Assembly (NCBI GenBank): GCA_040007395.1
Contig: JBDTVG010000107.1
Coordinates: 66,889 to 130,888, forward strand
DNA length: 64,000 nucleotides
Direction: 5' to 3'
Source of the DNA: DATGFK01 sp040007395
GTDB lineage: Bacteria > Chloroflexota > Anaerolineae > Aggregatilineales > UBA2796
Shown here: piece after piece, positions 8,153 through 16,014 of the stretch
How positions within the stretch are numbered: the stretch's first letter is position 1
Layout: each line of letters opens with the position of its first letter
Translations under genes and position numbers: made by a program
Notes under the pieces: model-generated
The model's input: only the letters and a program-made list of their open reading frames with translations
Told to the model about the DNA's origin: nothing
Database searches by the model: none

Positions 8153-8181
8153 TTGACACTGGATCGATCCCAGACTACCCT
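8153..8181 (+). promoter_or_regulatory. Predicted promoter of the phosphoribosyltransferase gene
   Basis: A perfect -35 TTGACA (8153-8158) is followed after 17 bp by TACCCT (8176-8181), a weak -10. The predicted start lies about 30 bp before the ATG at 8219, which is preceded by GAGGAA. Confidence 0.4.
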
Positions 8182-8218
8182 AATCTTTTAAGTATATCCC
8201 GATGAAAGTAGAGGAATT

Positions 8219-8782
8219 ATGGCAGAACAGCAAACCTACACTGTCGAAATTGCGGGTCTGACGCGCCAATTGCCGCTTTTTGAAGTGGCCCCCGGAGTCA
8301 GGATCGCGCTGGTGAATATTCTGGGCGACAATGAATTGGTGCAGGCCGCCGCACGCGATCTGGCCTTGACTCTGGCAGATCGCAACCCGGAAGTTCTGGT
8401 CACGCCAGAAGCCAAGAGTATCCCACTGGTGTATGCACTTTCCACCAGAATGGATCTGCCCTATGTGGTGCTGCGGAAATCGTACAAACCGTATATGGGT
8501 AATGCTATCCACGCCGAAACCCTCTCGATCACGACAGGCACGCTACAGACACTCTATCTGGATGAAAAAGATAATAAGCTGCTCACTGGACGGCAAGTTG
8601 CTTTGATCGATGATGTGATCAGTACGGGGAGCACATTACAGGGAATGCAGCAGATCATGGAGAAAGTCGGGGCAACGATAGTGGCACAGGCGGCGATCTT
8701 CACCGAGGGGGATCGTGCTAAATGGTCGGATGTGATCGCATTGGGCCATTTGCCTGTGTTCGGAGAACCACCAAATAGTTAA
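8219..8782 (+). CDS. Adenine-phosphoribosyltransferase-like PRTase
   Basis: A 187-residue type I phosphoribosyltransferase. The PRPP-binding loop is VALIDDVISTGSTL (about 128-141), the acidic pair followed by a TGST turn typical of purine salvage enzymes. VLVTPEAKSIPLVYAL (about 60-75) and YVVLRKSYKPYM (about 80-92) match adenine/xanthine PRTases, which make a nucleotide from a base and PRPP in the cytosol. Length fits Apt (about 170-190). The exact base cannot be told; a non-enzymatic PurR-like role is less likely because no DNA-binding domain is present. It is divergent from the CarH-like regulator with 207 bp between the starts. Confidence 0.85.
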   Translation: MAEQQTYTVEIAGLTRQLPLFEVAPGVRIALVNILGDNELVQAAARDLALTLADRNPEVLVTPEAKSIPLVYALSTRMDLPYVVLRKSYKPYMGNAIHAETLSITTGTLQTLYLDEKDNKLLTGRQVALIDDVISTGSTLQGMQQIMEKVGATIVAQAAIFTEGDRAKWSDVIALGHLPVFGEPPNS

Positions 8783-8791
8783 TATTGCTCA

Positions 8792-8815
8792 CATGCTGAT
8801 GCACATCTCAGCATG
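8792..8815 (+). terminator. Hairpin after the PRTase gene
   Basis: CATGCTGA (8792-8799) and TCAGCATG (8808-8815) form a perfect 8-bp stem with an 8-base loop, ten bases after the stop codon. The following bases are AT-rich but lack a clean T tract, so it may be a weak terminator or an mRNA 3' stabiliser. Confidence 0.5.
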
Positions 8816-8853
8816 ACAATTTAATAATTTGTTGATACAAAGGGAGAGTTAGC

Positions 8854-10086
8854 GTGGATAACGAGTTTCCCTACGATGATGAACTATACGGTAAAAATCT
8901 TCCAACCCTAGCAGAATTCGAGCGCGTTATTCGAGCCAATCTTCAGGGTTGGCTTAACTATCTCAAGGGTGATCCACCGCTTGCCGACCTGAAAGACAAT
9001 GCTAAAGCGATCATGGAGGATCTCGGTCACTCCACTTTTATCATAGAAACCACCCCACTGGCAACTGAATTAGCGGCTGCTGTCGGCGAAAAGTTTTCGC
9101 GCCTCAAGCTCTGGCAAAGCTGGCATTACCAATTGCTGATGTTATTAAACCCAGTAGCAGAAAGCCCTTCCGGAGCCGTGCAAGAAGCTTTTCACGAGTC
9201 GATGATGCGCTTCTATCTGTACAAGGGCGATCTAAACCGCGCCAACATGATGATCAACTTCCTCTCAACAATTGCCCAGCCTAAGCCCGAAATACAATTG
9301 GCAGAGGCAAGAGTTGCCATTGCGCTAGCCTACTATAAAGACGGTTTGCAAATGGCACAGCAAATGGTGAAGCTAGCGCGTGAGGCCCGCAGTGGTGCGC
9401 TGCTAGGTCGCGCCTACAGCGTGTTGACCCACTTGTCCATAAATCTTTCGGACTGGGGCAATGCCTTTCAGTATGGGCAAATGGTGTACAGTACGGGCAT
9501 TGGCCTCGGTGACCATACCCTAATCAGCGATGGCCTGCATTTTATCGCGTTAGCCTATAAGCTCTCTCCGCAGCCCCGGTTGGCTTATCAATACCTCGAT
9601 CTGGCGGCACAATACAGCCTATGGACAGAAGACCTATCGCACATCGACTACCTGTGGGACACGTGGGCGGCATGTCACTTTGTGCTGGGCGAATACGATG
9701 AAGCCCAATATTTCTACCGGATTAGCCTTCGCGTTTTCGAGGGTGCCGGGAGTTATTATGCCAGAGCATTACACGGGCTGGGGACTTCGCTGGTGCTGCT
9801 GGGCTGTTACGATGAGGCCGAACCGATCCTTGACAAAGCATACTACAAGTGGTGTGAACTCAAGCGCCCTATCGAGCACCTGTATACGAGCCACGCGCTT
9901 GCCGAACTCTACTCCTGCACCAAGCGGCATGAAGAAGCTACCGCGCTAATGGAATCCACTATCAGTGAGGCTAAAGCACTTGGAGAACGCTGCCCCCAAG
10001 GCTTTCTTGACCTGTTGCGGACTGACCTAAAAGTGTATATTGCACGGCGCGATGATCCGAACGCTAACGATAATGCGGTGTGTTAG
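8854..10086 (+). CDS. TPR-type helical repeat protein, 410 aa
   Basis: Soluble protein made largely of helical repeats. TPR-like units are clearest in the second half: ALIDEALHFIALAYKLSPQP-like segments around 225-245, DYLWDTWAACHFVLGEYDEA (about 268-287), ARALHGLGTSLVLLGCYDEA (about 307-326) and YTSHALAELYSCTKRHEEA (about 345-363). The first 130 residues lack clear repeats (LQGWLNYLKGDPPLADLKDN). No enzymatic or DNA-binding motif is visible, so it is probably a scaffold or a sensor module. It starts at GTG 8854 with GGGAGAG upstream. It could follow the PRTase gene on one transcript if the intervening hairpin is leaky. Function unknown. Confidence 0.75.
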   Translation: MDNEFPYDDELYGKNLPTLAEFERVIRANLQGWLNYLKGDPPLADLKDNAKAIMEDLGHSTFIIETTPLATELAAAVGEKFSRLKLWQSWHYQLLMLLNPVAESPSGAVQEAFHESMMRFYLYKGDLNRANMMINFLSTIAQPKPEIQLAEARVAIALAYYKDGLQMAQQMVKLAREARSGALLGRAYSVLTHLSINLSDWGNAFQYGQMVYSTGIGLGDHTLISDGLHFIALAYKLSPQPRLAYQYLDLAAQYSLWTEDLSHIDYLWDTWAACHFVLGEYDEAQYFYRISLRVFEGAGSYYARALHGLGTSLVLLGCYDEAEPILDKAYYKWCELKRPIEHLYTSHALAELYSCTKRHEEATALMESTISEAKALGERCPQGFLDLLRTDLKVYIARRDDPNANDNAVC

Positions 10087-10245
10087 ACAGTCTCTTTGCG
10101 TAAAAAATACCTAAACGTTTCGTGGGCGACTCAGTGCCAACGCGGGTTGATGGGGCTATCGCTCGCTCGATCAATCAATCCAGCCGCCATCTATGGTAAA
10201 ATAGAGTCAGTTGGTTATGCGTCGAATCCTAACTGGAAGGTTATC

Positions 10246-10551
10246 TTGATTAAAAAGAAATTCCTCAAGACAAAATGCAAAGTAACGTTCGAGCTACCGC
10301 AAGGTATTGCTGAAGGCTCTGATAGCGTTTATCTGGTAGGTGACTTTAATAATTGGGATGAGCAAGCGACCCCCATGGAAAAGAAGCGGGGCGATCACTA
10401 TAACATCACTATCGATCTTGACCTGAATCGCGAATATCAATATCGTTACTTGATCAATAATGAGTGGCACAACGACTGGGAAGCGGACAAATATGTCCCG
10501 AATCCGTTTAGCGGTGATAATTCTGTCGTGACAACGTATTCAAACGCCTAG
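10246..10551 (+). CDS. Stand-alone isoamylase early-set (CBM48-like) domain protein, 101 aa
   Basis: A single CBM48/E-set domain as found at the N-terminus of glycogen branching and debranching enzymes, but with no catalytic part. Signature residues are VTFELP, VYLVGDFNNWD, PMEKKRGDHYNITIDL, YQYRYLINNEWHNDW and DKYVPNPF. Such one-domain proteins are known in several bacteria and probably bind alpha-glucan. I set the start at TTG 10246 (protein LIKKKFLKTKCKV, read as Met) because GGAAGG at 10235-10240 is well spaced and homologues begin there; the frame stays open upstream to 10096 but that stretch has no family resemblance. glgC follows convergently 0.7 kb away, consistent with a glycogen role. 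Confidence 0.8.
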   Translation: MIKKKFLKTKCKVTFELPQGIAEGSDSVYLVGDFNNWDEQATPMEKKRGDHYNITIDLDLNREYQYRYLINNEWHNDWEADKYVPNPFSGDNSVVTTYSNA

Positions 10552-10650
10552 CAATCACAATTGCTCGACCCAGATGCTATGAGGTCTATTTGTCGCGTCA
10601 TTGTTGTGAGATATATCTATTCGTGAAACCATATTGACGGGAACCCAACA

Positions 10651-11139
10651 ATGCGTAATCGGGCAACTCTTATTATCGTTTTGTTTGTCATTCTACTGGT
10701 TATCATTCTGGCGCAGAATGGCTCATTAGGTCAGCTTTTCTCTGGTATATTAAATACCACGCCGATCTTCAACGCCCCAACCGCACGTCCCTTTGCTACC
10801 GCCGCGCCCATTCAATTCAATACTGCTCAACCGGGGAATGGCGTTTTTCCAACGCCTAATCTGCCGCCTGCCTATGCCCCAACCTATCCCGGACAAACTA
10901 ATGGTCAATCTGCCAATTCTCCAACGGCACAGCCGGGCAGTGCCCCTTCGGCTGGGATATTACAACCCAATGGACAATGTATTGCACCTAATGGCTGGAT
11001 TGCCTATACCATTCAGGCAGGCGAAACATTAGCAACCATTGCCCAAAACTACAACTTGACGACCGAGCAATTGGCAGCTGCCAACTGCTTGACTAACCCT
11101 GATCTTATCTATGAGGGACAGGTTGTTGCAGTGCCGTAG
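10651..11139 (+). CDS. Membrane-anchored single LysM-domain protein
   Basis: A 162-residue protein with an uncleaved N-terminal membrane anchor (about residues 6-22, ATLIIVLFVILLVIILA), a long Pro/Thr/Asn/Gln-rich low-complexity linker (about 35-105) and one C-terminal LysM domain (about 116-162: YTIQAGETLATIAQNYNL, TTEQLAAANCLTNP, GQVVAVP). LysM binds N-acetylglucosamine in peptidoglycan, so the protein likely stands outside the membrane and touches the cell wall. There is no hydrolase domain, so it is a tether or adaptor. A 12-bp hairpin follows the stop. Confidence 0.85.
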   Translation: MRNRATLIIVLFVILLVIILAQNGSLGQLFSGILNTTPIFNAPTARPFATAAPIQFNTAQPGNGVFPTPNLPPAYAPTYPGQTNGQSANSPTAQPGSAPSAGILQPNGQCIAPNGWIAYTIQAGETLATIAQNYNLTTEQLAAANCLTNPDLIYEGQVVAVP

Positions 11140-11160
11140 GATGATCGACACTGCTGATTG

Positions 11161-11190
11161 GCTCCCTTTCCTCCATGCAGGAAGGGGAGC
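11161..11190. terminator. Hairpin between the LysM gene and glgC
   Basis: GCTCCCTTTCCT (11161-11172) pairs with AGGAAGGGGAGC (11179-11190) with one G-U pair and a 6-base loop. It lies between two convergent genes and probably stops transcription or protects both 3' ends; no T tract follows on either side. The sequence resembles other CCCT-rich palindromes of this window. Confidence 0.45.
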
Positions 11191-11261
11191 TAACCGCGCA
11201 AAATCTATCCTTCTTGGAGGAAAGGATCTAGAACAGGGGCTGCTGCTTTTCAAGCAATCGT

Positions 11262-12530
11262 TTAATTTGCCTTCTTCTTCTCAGTGCCAATTTTTTTACC
11301 GTTGGGAATGATCTTATCGGCAAACTCGCTGAAATCGTCTAGATCCATGTCCGTGCCGATAACCACATTGCGCCCTATAGTGAATCCAGCGGGAATTCGG
11401 GAATTCTTGCCGATAACCGTGATCCCCAGATCACCCATATCCTGAATCTTGCCGATCCGTGCGCCTTGCCCAATAACGGTCAGCTTGTCAATGATACAGC
11501 GCTCGATCACCGCCCCCGCTTCAATATAGCTATCCGTCAGGATAATAGAGTCACGAATGACAGCTTTTGGCCCGACATACACACCGGGCGAAATAATGGA
11601 ACGTTCTACCACCGCGCCGTCAGCAATGATTGCGCCGTCAGTGATCATGCTGTCTTTGATCGTTGTGCGCTGTTCAATGGTCACTGGTGGACGTTCCTCA
11701 CTGCGGGTGTGAATAATCCACGAGCGATCATTGAGATTCAACGACGGCGGCTTGCCCAGCAAGTCCATATGCGCTTCCCAGAAAGCATCAATCGTCCCGA
11801 CATCGATCCAGTAACCGCCATAAGGGTAGGCGAAAACATTTTGCCCCGCGTTGATCATCCGGGGGATAATGTCCCTGCCGAAATCGTGGTTCGAGTTAGG
11901 CTTTGCCGCGTCGTCAGTCAGCAGTTGTTCCAGCGCACTCGTGTTAAAAACATAGACCCCCATACTTGCCAGATTGTTCGGGGGATTGACAGGCTTTTCC
12001 AGAAAATCTGTGACACGATACTGGTCGTCCACATCGATAATACCATAGCGGCTGGCCTCATCCATCGGCACACGGATCGTGCAGAGGGTGGCATCTGCGC
12101 CCTTTTCCTGATGAAAATTGAGCAGGATGTCGTAGTCCATCTCGTAGATGTGGTCGCCGGACAGCACCAGAATGTAATCTGGCTGATTGCGCCGCACAAA
12201 GTTCAGGTTTTGCCACACCGCGTCGGCAGTGCCGGAATACCAGTCAGTATCACGGCGACCTTTAAACGGTTGCAAGATATGGATACCACCCGTAAAACTG
12301 CGATCCAGATCCCAGGGTTGCCCCCGCCCAATATGGTCGTTCAAGCTGTGGGGTCGGTACTGCGTCAAAATGATCACATCAAAAATATTCGAATTAACAC
12401 AATTGCTCAACGTAAAATCAATAATTCTATATTTGCCCGCGAACGGAACCGCAGGCTTGGCACGCTTGGCAGTCAGTACACTCAAGCGCGTTCCTTCGCC
12501 CCCTGCCAGAATAACCGCACGTACTTTCAC
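11262..12530 (-). CDS. glgC: Glucose-1-phosphate adenylyltransferase
   Basis: A 422-residue ADP-glucose pyrophosphorylase, which makes ADP-glucose from ATP and glucose 1-phosphate as the committed step of glycogen synthesis. The N-terminal nucleotidyltransferase domain begins VILAGGEGTRLSVLTAKRAK, followed by YRIIDFTLSNCVNS, QYRPHSLNDHIGRG, WYSGTADAVWQNL, VLSGDHIYEMDY and the sugar-phosphate site FLEKP. The C-terminal third is a left-handed beta-helix of hexapeptide repeats (from about 300: GAIIADGAVVERSIISPG, GPKAVIRDSIILTDSY). Length and motifs fit GlgC. The start is GTG 12530 with GGGAGG upstream. No glycogen synthase gene is adjacent; the CBM48 protein nearby is the only other glycogen-related gene. 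Confidence 0.95.
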   Translation of the reverse strand: MKVRAVILAGGEGTRLSVLTAKRAKPAVPFAGKYRIIDFTLSNCVNSNIFDVIILTQYRPHSLNDHIGRGQPWDLDRSFTGGIHILQPFKGRRDTDWYSGTADAVWQNLNFVRRNQPDYILVLSGDHIYEMDYDILLNFHQEKGADATLCTIRVPMDEASRYGIIDVDDQYRVTDFLEKPVNPPNNLASMGVYVFNTSALEQLLTDDAAKPNSNHDFGRDIIPRMINAGQNVFAYPYGGYWIDVGTIDAFWEAHMDLLGKPPSLNLNDRSWIIHTRSEERPPVTIEQRTTIKDSMITDGAIIADGAVVERSIISPGVYVGPKAVIRDSIILTDSYIEAGAVIERCIIDKLTVIGQGARIGKIQDMGDLGITVIGKNSRIPAGFTIGRNVVIGTDMDLDDFSEFADKIIPNGKKIGTEKKKAN

Positions 12531-12723
12531 AAATGGCCTCCCTCTATCATACTAACCTTACATTCTTTATTATAACGGTAGATCATGCTGTGGCGCACCT
12601 AATTTGGCAACTTACACGCTTTAAAGATTCTTAAAGACCTAAAATGTTATAGTATGGAACGGCGTGCTGTGCTATAACAGAGGCAGGATAAATTCCATAC
12701 TCGCCGGATTGGTATGCTGCTTG

Positions 12724-13599
12724 ATGATAACCAACAGCCGCTATAGCCAACATGCTCGCCGGGCCATTTCCTACGCACGGTCACTGGCGAAAGCTTACGC
12801 TTATGACTATATCGATTCGACGCATCTATTCATCGGTATTCTACATGAAGAAGGCGCAATCGGCTGTAATATACTGCAAGATCTCCAGATGGATTTGCGG
12901 CGCACCGAACGCACCTTTTATCAGTTGCACAAACCCAACGAAAAAGGCAAAGGAACCGCCCCAATCCTCGTGACAACGGAGGCACTGCAAGCAGCGCTGC
13001 AACTGGCGGACGACGAGTCGCGCTGGCTGGGGCAGCATTATGTCGGCACGGAACATCTGCTGCTAGGGTTGGCGCGTAGCAACGAAGAATCGCTGTTGAA
13101 TCTGCTGCGGGCATTGGCGATCAGCCCGGAGCAGATCCGGCGAAAGGTGCGACGGCTTCTTCAAGACGGCATCACTGAAGTCAGCATTGAGCAAGCCAAA
13201 AGAGTCGCCCGCCTAAGCGAACTGTCGCGGCGAGTTCTGAATGCAGCGGAACAAGTCGCAGAGCGCATGGGGCATAAAGATGTTGGCTTGGCACATTTGC
13301 TGCTGGTCTTGGCACATGAACGGCGAAGTATTTGTGCGCGGTTGCTGCGCGAAGCCGGGTTCGATGATGTGGCACTTGAAGCTAATCTCACCAAGCCGCG
13401 CCCCGCGACAGGCGGGATGCTCGAAAACGTGATTGATCGTGCCGTTGATCGCGCTGAGAGCTTCGGCTCACACTACACCGGGACTGACCACCTGCTGCTG
13501 ACTCTGGCGACTGATCCGCGCGGCGTTGCTCTGTTACGCAAGTATGGCGCAGACCCCAAGCAGATCGTTCAGCAACTGCGCGATTATCTCTCGAAATGA
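12724..13599 (+). CDS. Stand-alone double Clp N-domain protein
   Basis: A 291-residue protein made of two Clp_N domains and nothing else. Four half-repeats are visible: YSQHARRAISYARSLAKAYA with IDSTHLFIGILHE, EALQAALQLADDESRWLGQH with VGTEHLLLGLA, LSRRVLNAAEQVAERMG with VGLAHLLLVLAHE, and VIDRAVDRAESFGSHY with TGTDHLLLTLA. In ClpC and ClpA this domain sits before the AAA modules and receives adaptors or substrates. Here no Walker motif follows, so the protein could be an adaptor, a decoy or an inhibitor of a ClpCP machine. ATG 12724 is chosen because homology starts at once (ITNSRYSQHA); the frame extends 60 bp upstream without support and the ribosome-binding site is weak. Confidence 0.8.
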   Translation: MITNSRYSQHARRAISYARSLAKAYAYDYIDSTHLFIGILHEEGAIGCNILQDLQMDLRRTERTFYQLHKPNEKGKGTAPILVTTEALQAALQLADDESRWLGQHYVGTEHLLLGLARSNEESLLNLLRALAISPEQIRRKVRRLLQDGITEVSIEQAKRVARLSELSRRVLNAAEQVAERMGHKDVGLAHLLLVLAHERRSICARLLREAGFDDVALEANLTKPRPATGGMLENVIDRAVDRAESFGSHYTGTDHLLLTLATDPRGVALLRKYGADPKQIVQQLRDYLSK

Positions 13600-13698
13600 A
13601 TTGGTTTAGTCAATAATTTACAATGGATCTGGCTTGCGGAAGCTGGCAAACTCGATATGATCACTTGTGAACAACTATGAAACGTTGAGGAAAGCAAT

Positions 13699-14631
13699 TT
13701 GAAACGATTGATCGCGTCGGTGGCCTTATGTCTGTCATTTGTTTTGGTTTTGATCGGGACGCTGCACACGGTACATGCCGAAGAATCGACTGACCCGTGC
13801 GCTGCACTGACCGCCGAAAACTTCCATTCAGATGCTTGCAATGCCGCCATTGCCGCCAACCCAGTGCCGGATTTTGTGCGGCCTGTCACTTACAACCCGG
13901 ATACGGATGGACGTTCACGGCCTCGCAGCATTTTGCTGCCCGAAAAGCTGCCCGCTTACCCTATCGGTTGGGTTTTGAAGGAATGGTACTACAGCGATAA
14001 ACCCGGCGCGGATCTGGTCGTGGCAAAAGACAGGTTTTACGATAGAGGCCAACTGATATTGGTCTATGCGTCGGTCAAGGTGCGGAACTTTGACTGGCTA
14101 CTCATTGGCCCAGATCGCTGGATAATGGATGAATACATTGCGGTGCTGCATATCCCGCAACGCCCAGAGAAGGTCAGTGGGCATTGGATCACGCTGGATC
14201 TGAGCGAGGAAACGCTTGTCGCTTCGATTGACGATAAGCCTGTATTCGCAACGTTGATTTCGGCGGGTTGGACGGGCGGATATGGGTTTACCCATGTTGG
14301 GTTATATAACATTTATGCCCGTGCCCGCTTCACCACATTCCGAGGGCCGCCTTGGGCTAAAGTCCCTGAATACATTATCGACCATGTTCCCTACGTCATG
14401 TTCTTCGACAAAGATGTCGCATTGCATGGGGCGTACTGGCATAACTACTTTGGCTTTGAGCGTTCGCATGGCTGTGTCAACATCCCGGTTGGCGATGAGG
14501 CGTGGCTCTGGAATTTTGTCAACGAGACGGTTGACCAGTGGGGACCGGATACAGGCGCGTTCTTCCTAGCCCATCCTGACAAAACCCCGTTTGTGTACGT
14601 GTATCGCAGCGCCAAACTCAAGACAAGCTAA
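13699..14631 (+). CDS. Secreted L,D-transpeptidase (YkuD domain)
   Basis: A 310-residue exported enzyme that forms or exchanges 3-3 cross-links in peptidoglycan or attaches proteins to it. A signal peptide (LIASVALCLSFVLVLIGTLH, ending near VHAEES) is followed by an N-terminal domain and the YkuD fold from about residue 155 (HWITLDLSEETLVASIDDKP). The catalytic signature is ALHGAYWHNYFGFERSHGCV with Cys259 and His257 and the upstream His of ALHG. Start is TTG 13699, well placed after GAGGAAA at 13687-13693. It is transcribed alone, with a strong hairpin after the stop. Several envelope enzymes in the window (PBP, LysM-M23) act on the same polymer. Confidence 0.92.
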   Translation: MKRLIASVALCLSFVLVLIGTLHTVHAEESTDPCAALTAENFHSDACNAAIAANPVPDFVRPVTYNPDTDGRSRPRSILLPEKLPAYPIGWVLKEWYYSDKPGADLVVAKDRFYDRGQLILVYASVKVRNFDWLLIGPDRWIMDEYIAVLHIPQRPEKVSGHWITLDLSEETLVASIDDKPVFATLISAGWTGGYGFTHVGLYNIYARARFTTFRGPPWAKVPEYIIDHVPYVMFFDKDVALHGAYWHNYFGFERSHGCVNIPVGDEAWLWNFVNETVDQWGPDTGAFFLAHPDKTPFVYVYRSAKLKTS

Positions 14632-14637
14632 ACAACT

Positions 14638-14680
14638 GCGCCCGATGTGTAAGCATCGGGCGCGACACTTTCATTATTTT
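14638..14680 (+). terminator. Terminator after the YkuD gene
   Basis: GCGCCCGATG (14638-14647) and CATCGGGCGC (14654-14663) form a perfect 10-bp stem with a 6-base loop, followed by a loosely T-rich tail ending TCATTATTTT at 14680. Confidence 0.75.
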
Positions 14681-14715
14681 CGCAATATGCGCTAAACAGG
14701 TAAACAAGACCAGCA

Positions 14716-15966
14716 ATGACCATTCAGGGACAAGATTCCGAGCCTCAATATGAAATTCATCTTCTCCGACGCTTGTTAGATGTCAGCGTGACGCTTAACT
14801 CTAACTTGGATCTTGATCCCTTGTTGATTTCTATTCTGAAAGCTACTTGCGAGATCACAGACTCCGAAGCCGCGTCGATCTTGCTCTATGATCAAAATAC
14901 CGACGAATTGAAGTTCGTCGCGTCGAACTCACCCGGCAGCAGATCGGAAGAACTGGCTATCATCAAAGTGCCGATGGAAGGCAGCATCGCTGGACAGATC
15001 GTGCGGGAAAACCGCGCGATGGTTATCCAGAACGCCGCCGATGACTCGCGTATCTTTCGGCGTGTAGACGACACCATCAGCTTCCAGACACGCTCATTGC
15101 TAGGTGTACCAATGTCGATGAAAGACAACGTGATTGGCGTGCTTGAATCGGTCAACAAACGCGACGGCTTGTGGACGGAGGAAGACCGCGAATACCTATC
15201 GATTCTGGCGGGGCAAGCCGCAGTTGCCATTAATAATGCACGTCAATCCTCGGATCTCAAGAAGGCATTTAATGATCTGAGCCAGCTTGATAAGCTCAAA
15301 AATGATTTCATCGCCATTGCTTCACACGAACTGCGTACTCCGCTTGGCGTGATTCTAGGTTACGCTAGCTTTTTGCAAGATGAAGCCGAGGGTGAAGCCA
15401 GCGAACATGCTGCCGCCGTCCTCAACAGTGCGTTGCACTTGCGTAACCTGATCGAAGATATGACGAACTATCTGCAATTGGGCGCATCGGAACTTATCCG
15501 TGAAGATGTCCGAGTCACGGCTTTGCTGGAAGCGGCCTTGCACGATGTCCAATCGTTGACCGAAGCCAAAGGTCATCATGTTCAAGTGGTAAATCGAGAT
15601 GCACCTGCCATTGTTTATGTAGACCGCCTCAAAATTGGGTTGGCTTTGACCAATATCCTCAATAACGCGATCAAGTTCACCCCGAACGGCGGCGAGATCG
15701 GCTTTGGGGTTGAGATGCGTCCGCGTGAAGTGTGGATCAAGATCTCCGACAACGGCATGGGCATTCCAGAGGATCAGCTTGAGAAAATCTTCGAGCAGTT
15801 CTATCAGGTTGCCGACCACATGACCCGCCGCCATAACGGGATGGGTATCGGGCTTTCGATAGCCAAAGGAATGGTTGAAGCGCATGACGGACGGATCTGG
15901 GCAGAAAGCGCGGGCTTGAATAATGGCAGCACATTCTATGTAGCGCTGCCTCTCAGCGAAGACTAA
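14716..15966 (+). CDS. Cytoplasmic GAF-domain sensor histidine kinase
   Basis: A 416-residue kinase without membrane segment. A GAF domain occupies about residues 20-175 (ATCEITDSEAASILLYD, GSIAGQIVRENRAMVIQN, SLLGVPMSMKDNVIGVLE). The dimerisation domain has the phosphoacceptor His204 in IASHELRTPLGVILGY. The ATPase part has the N box NILNNAIKFTP, G1 ISDNGMGIPE, F box FEQFYQ and G2 GMGIGLSIAKGMVEAHDG, all intact. A small cytosolic ligand is expected to bind the GAF domain; heme or flavin cannot be judged. No response regulator gene is adjacent, so it is an orphan kinase. Confidence 0.92.
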   Translation: MTIQGQDSEPQYEIHLLRRLLDVSVTLNSNLDLDPLLISILKATCEITDSEAASILLYDQNTDELKFVASNSPGSRSEELAIIKVPMEGSIAGQIVRENRAMVIQNAADDSRIFRRVDDTISFQTRSLLGVPMSMKDNVIGVLESVNKRDGLWTEEDREYLSILAGQAAVAINNARQSSDLKKAFNDLSQLDKLKNDFIAIASHELRTPLGVILGYASFLQDEAEGEASEHAAAVLNSALHLRNLIEDMTNYLQLGASELIREDVRVTALLEAALHDVQSLTEAKGHHVQVVNRDAPAIVYVDRLKIGLALTNILNNAIKFTPNGGEIGFGVEMRPREVWIKISDNGMGIPEDQLEKIFEQFYQVADHMTRRHNGMGIGLSIAKGMVEAHDGRIWAESAGLNNGSTFYVALPLSED

Positions 15967-16014
15967 CCCACTATCTTGTGCATATAGCCTTACTAAGGAA
16001 AATTTAGTTTGTCA

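Noticed and set aside
11466..12575. Long plus-strand open frame opposite glgC
   Set aside because: It is the antisense shadow of a well-conserved enzyme gene and has no family resemblance.
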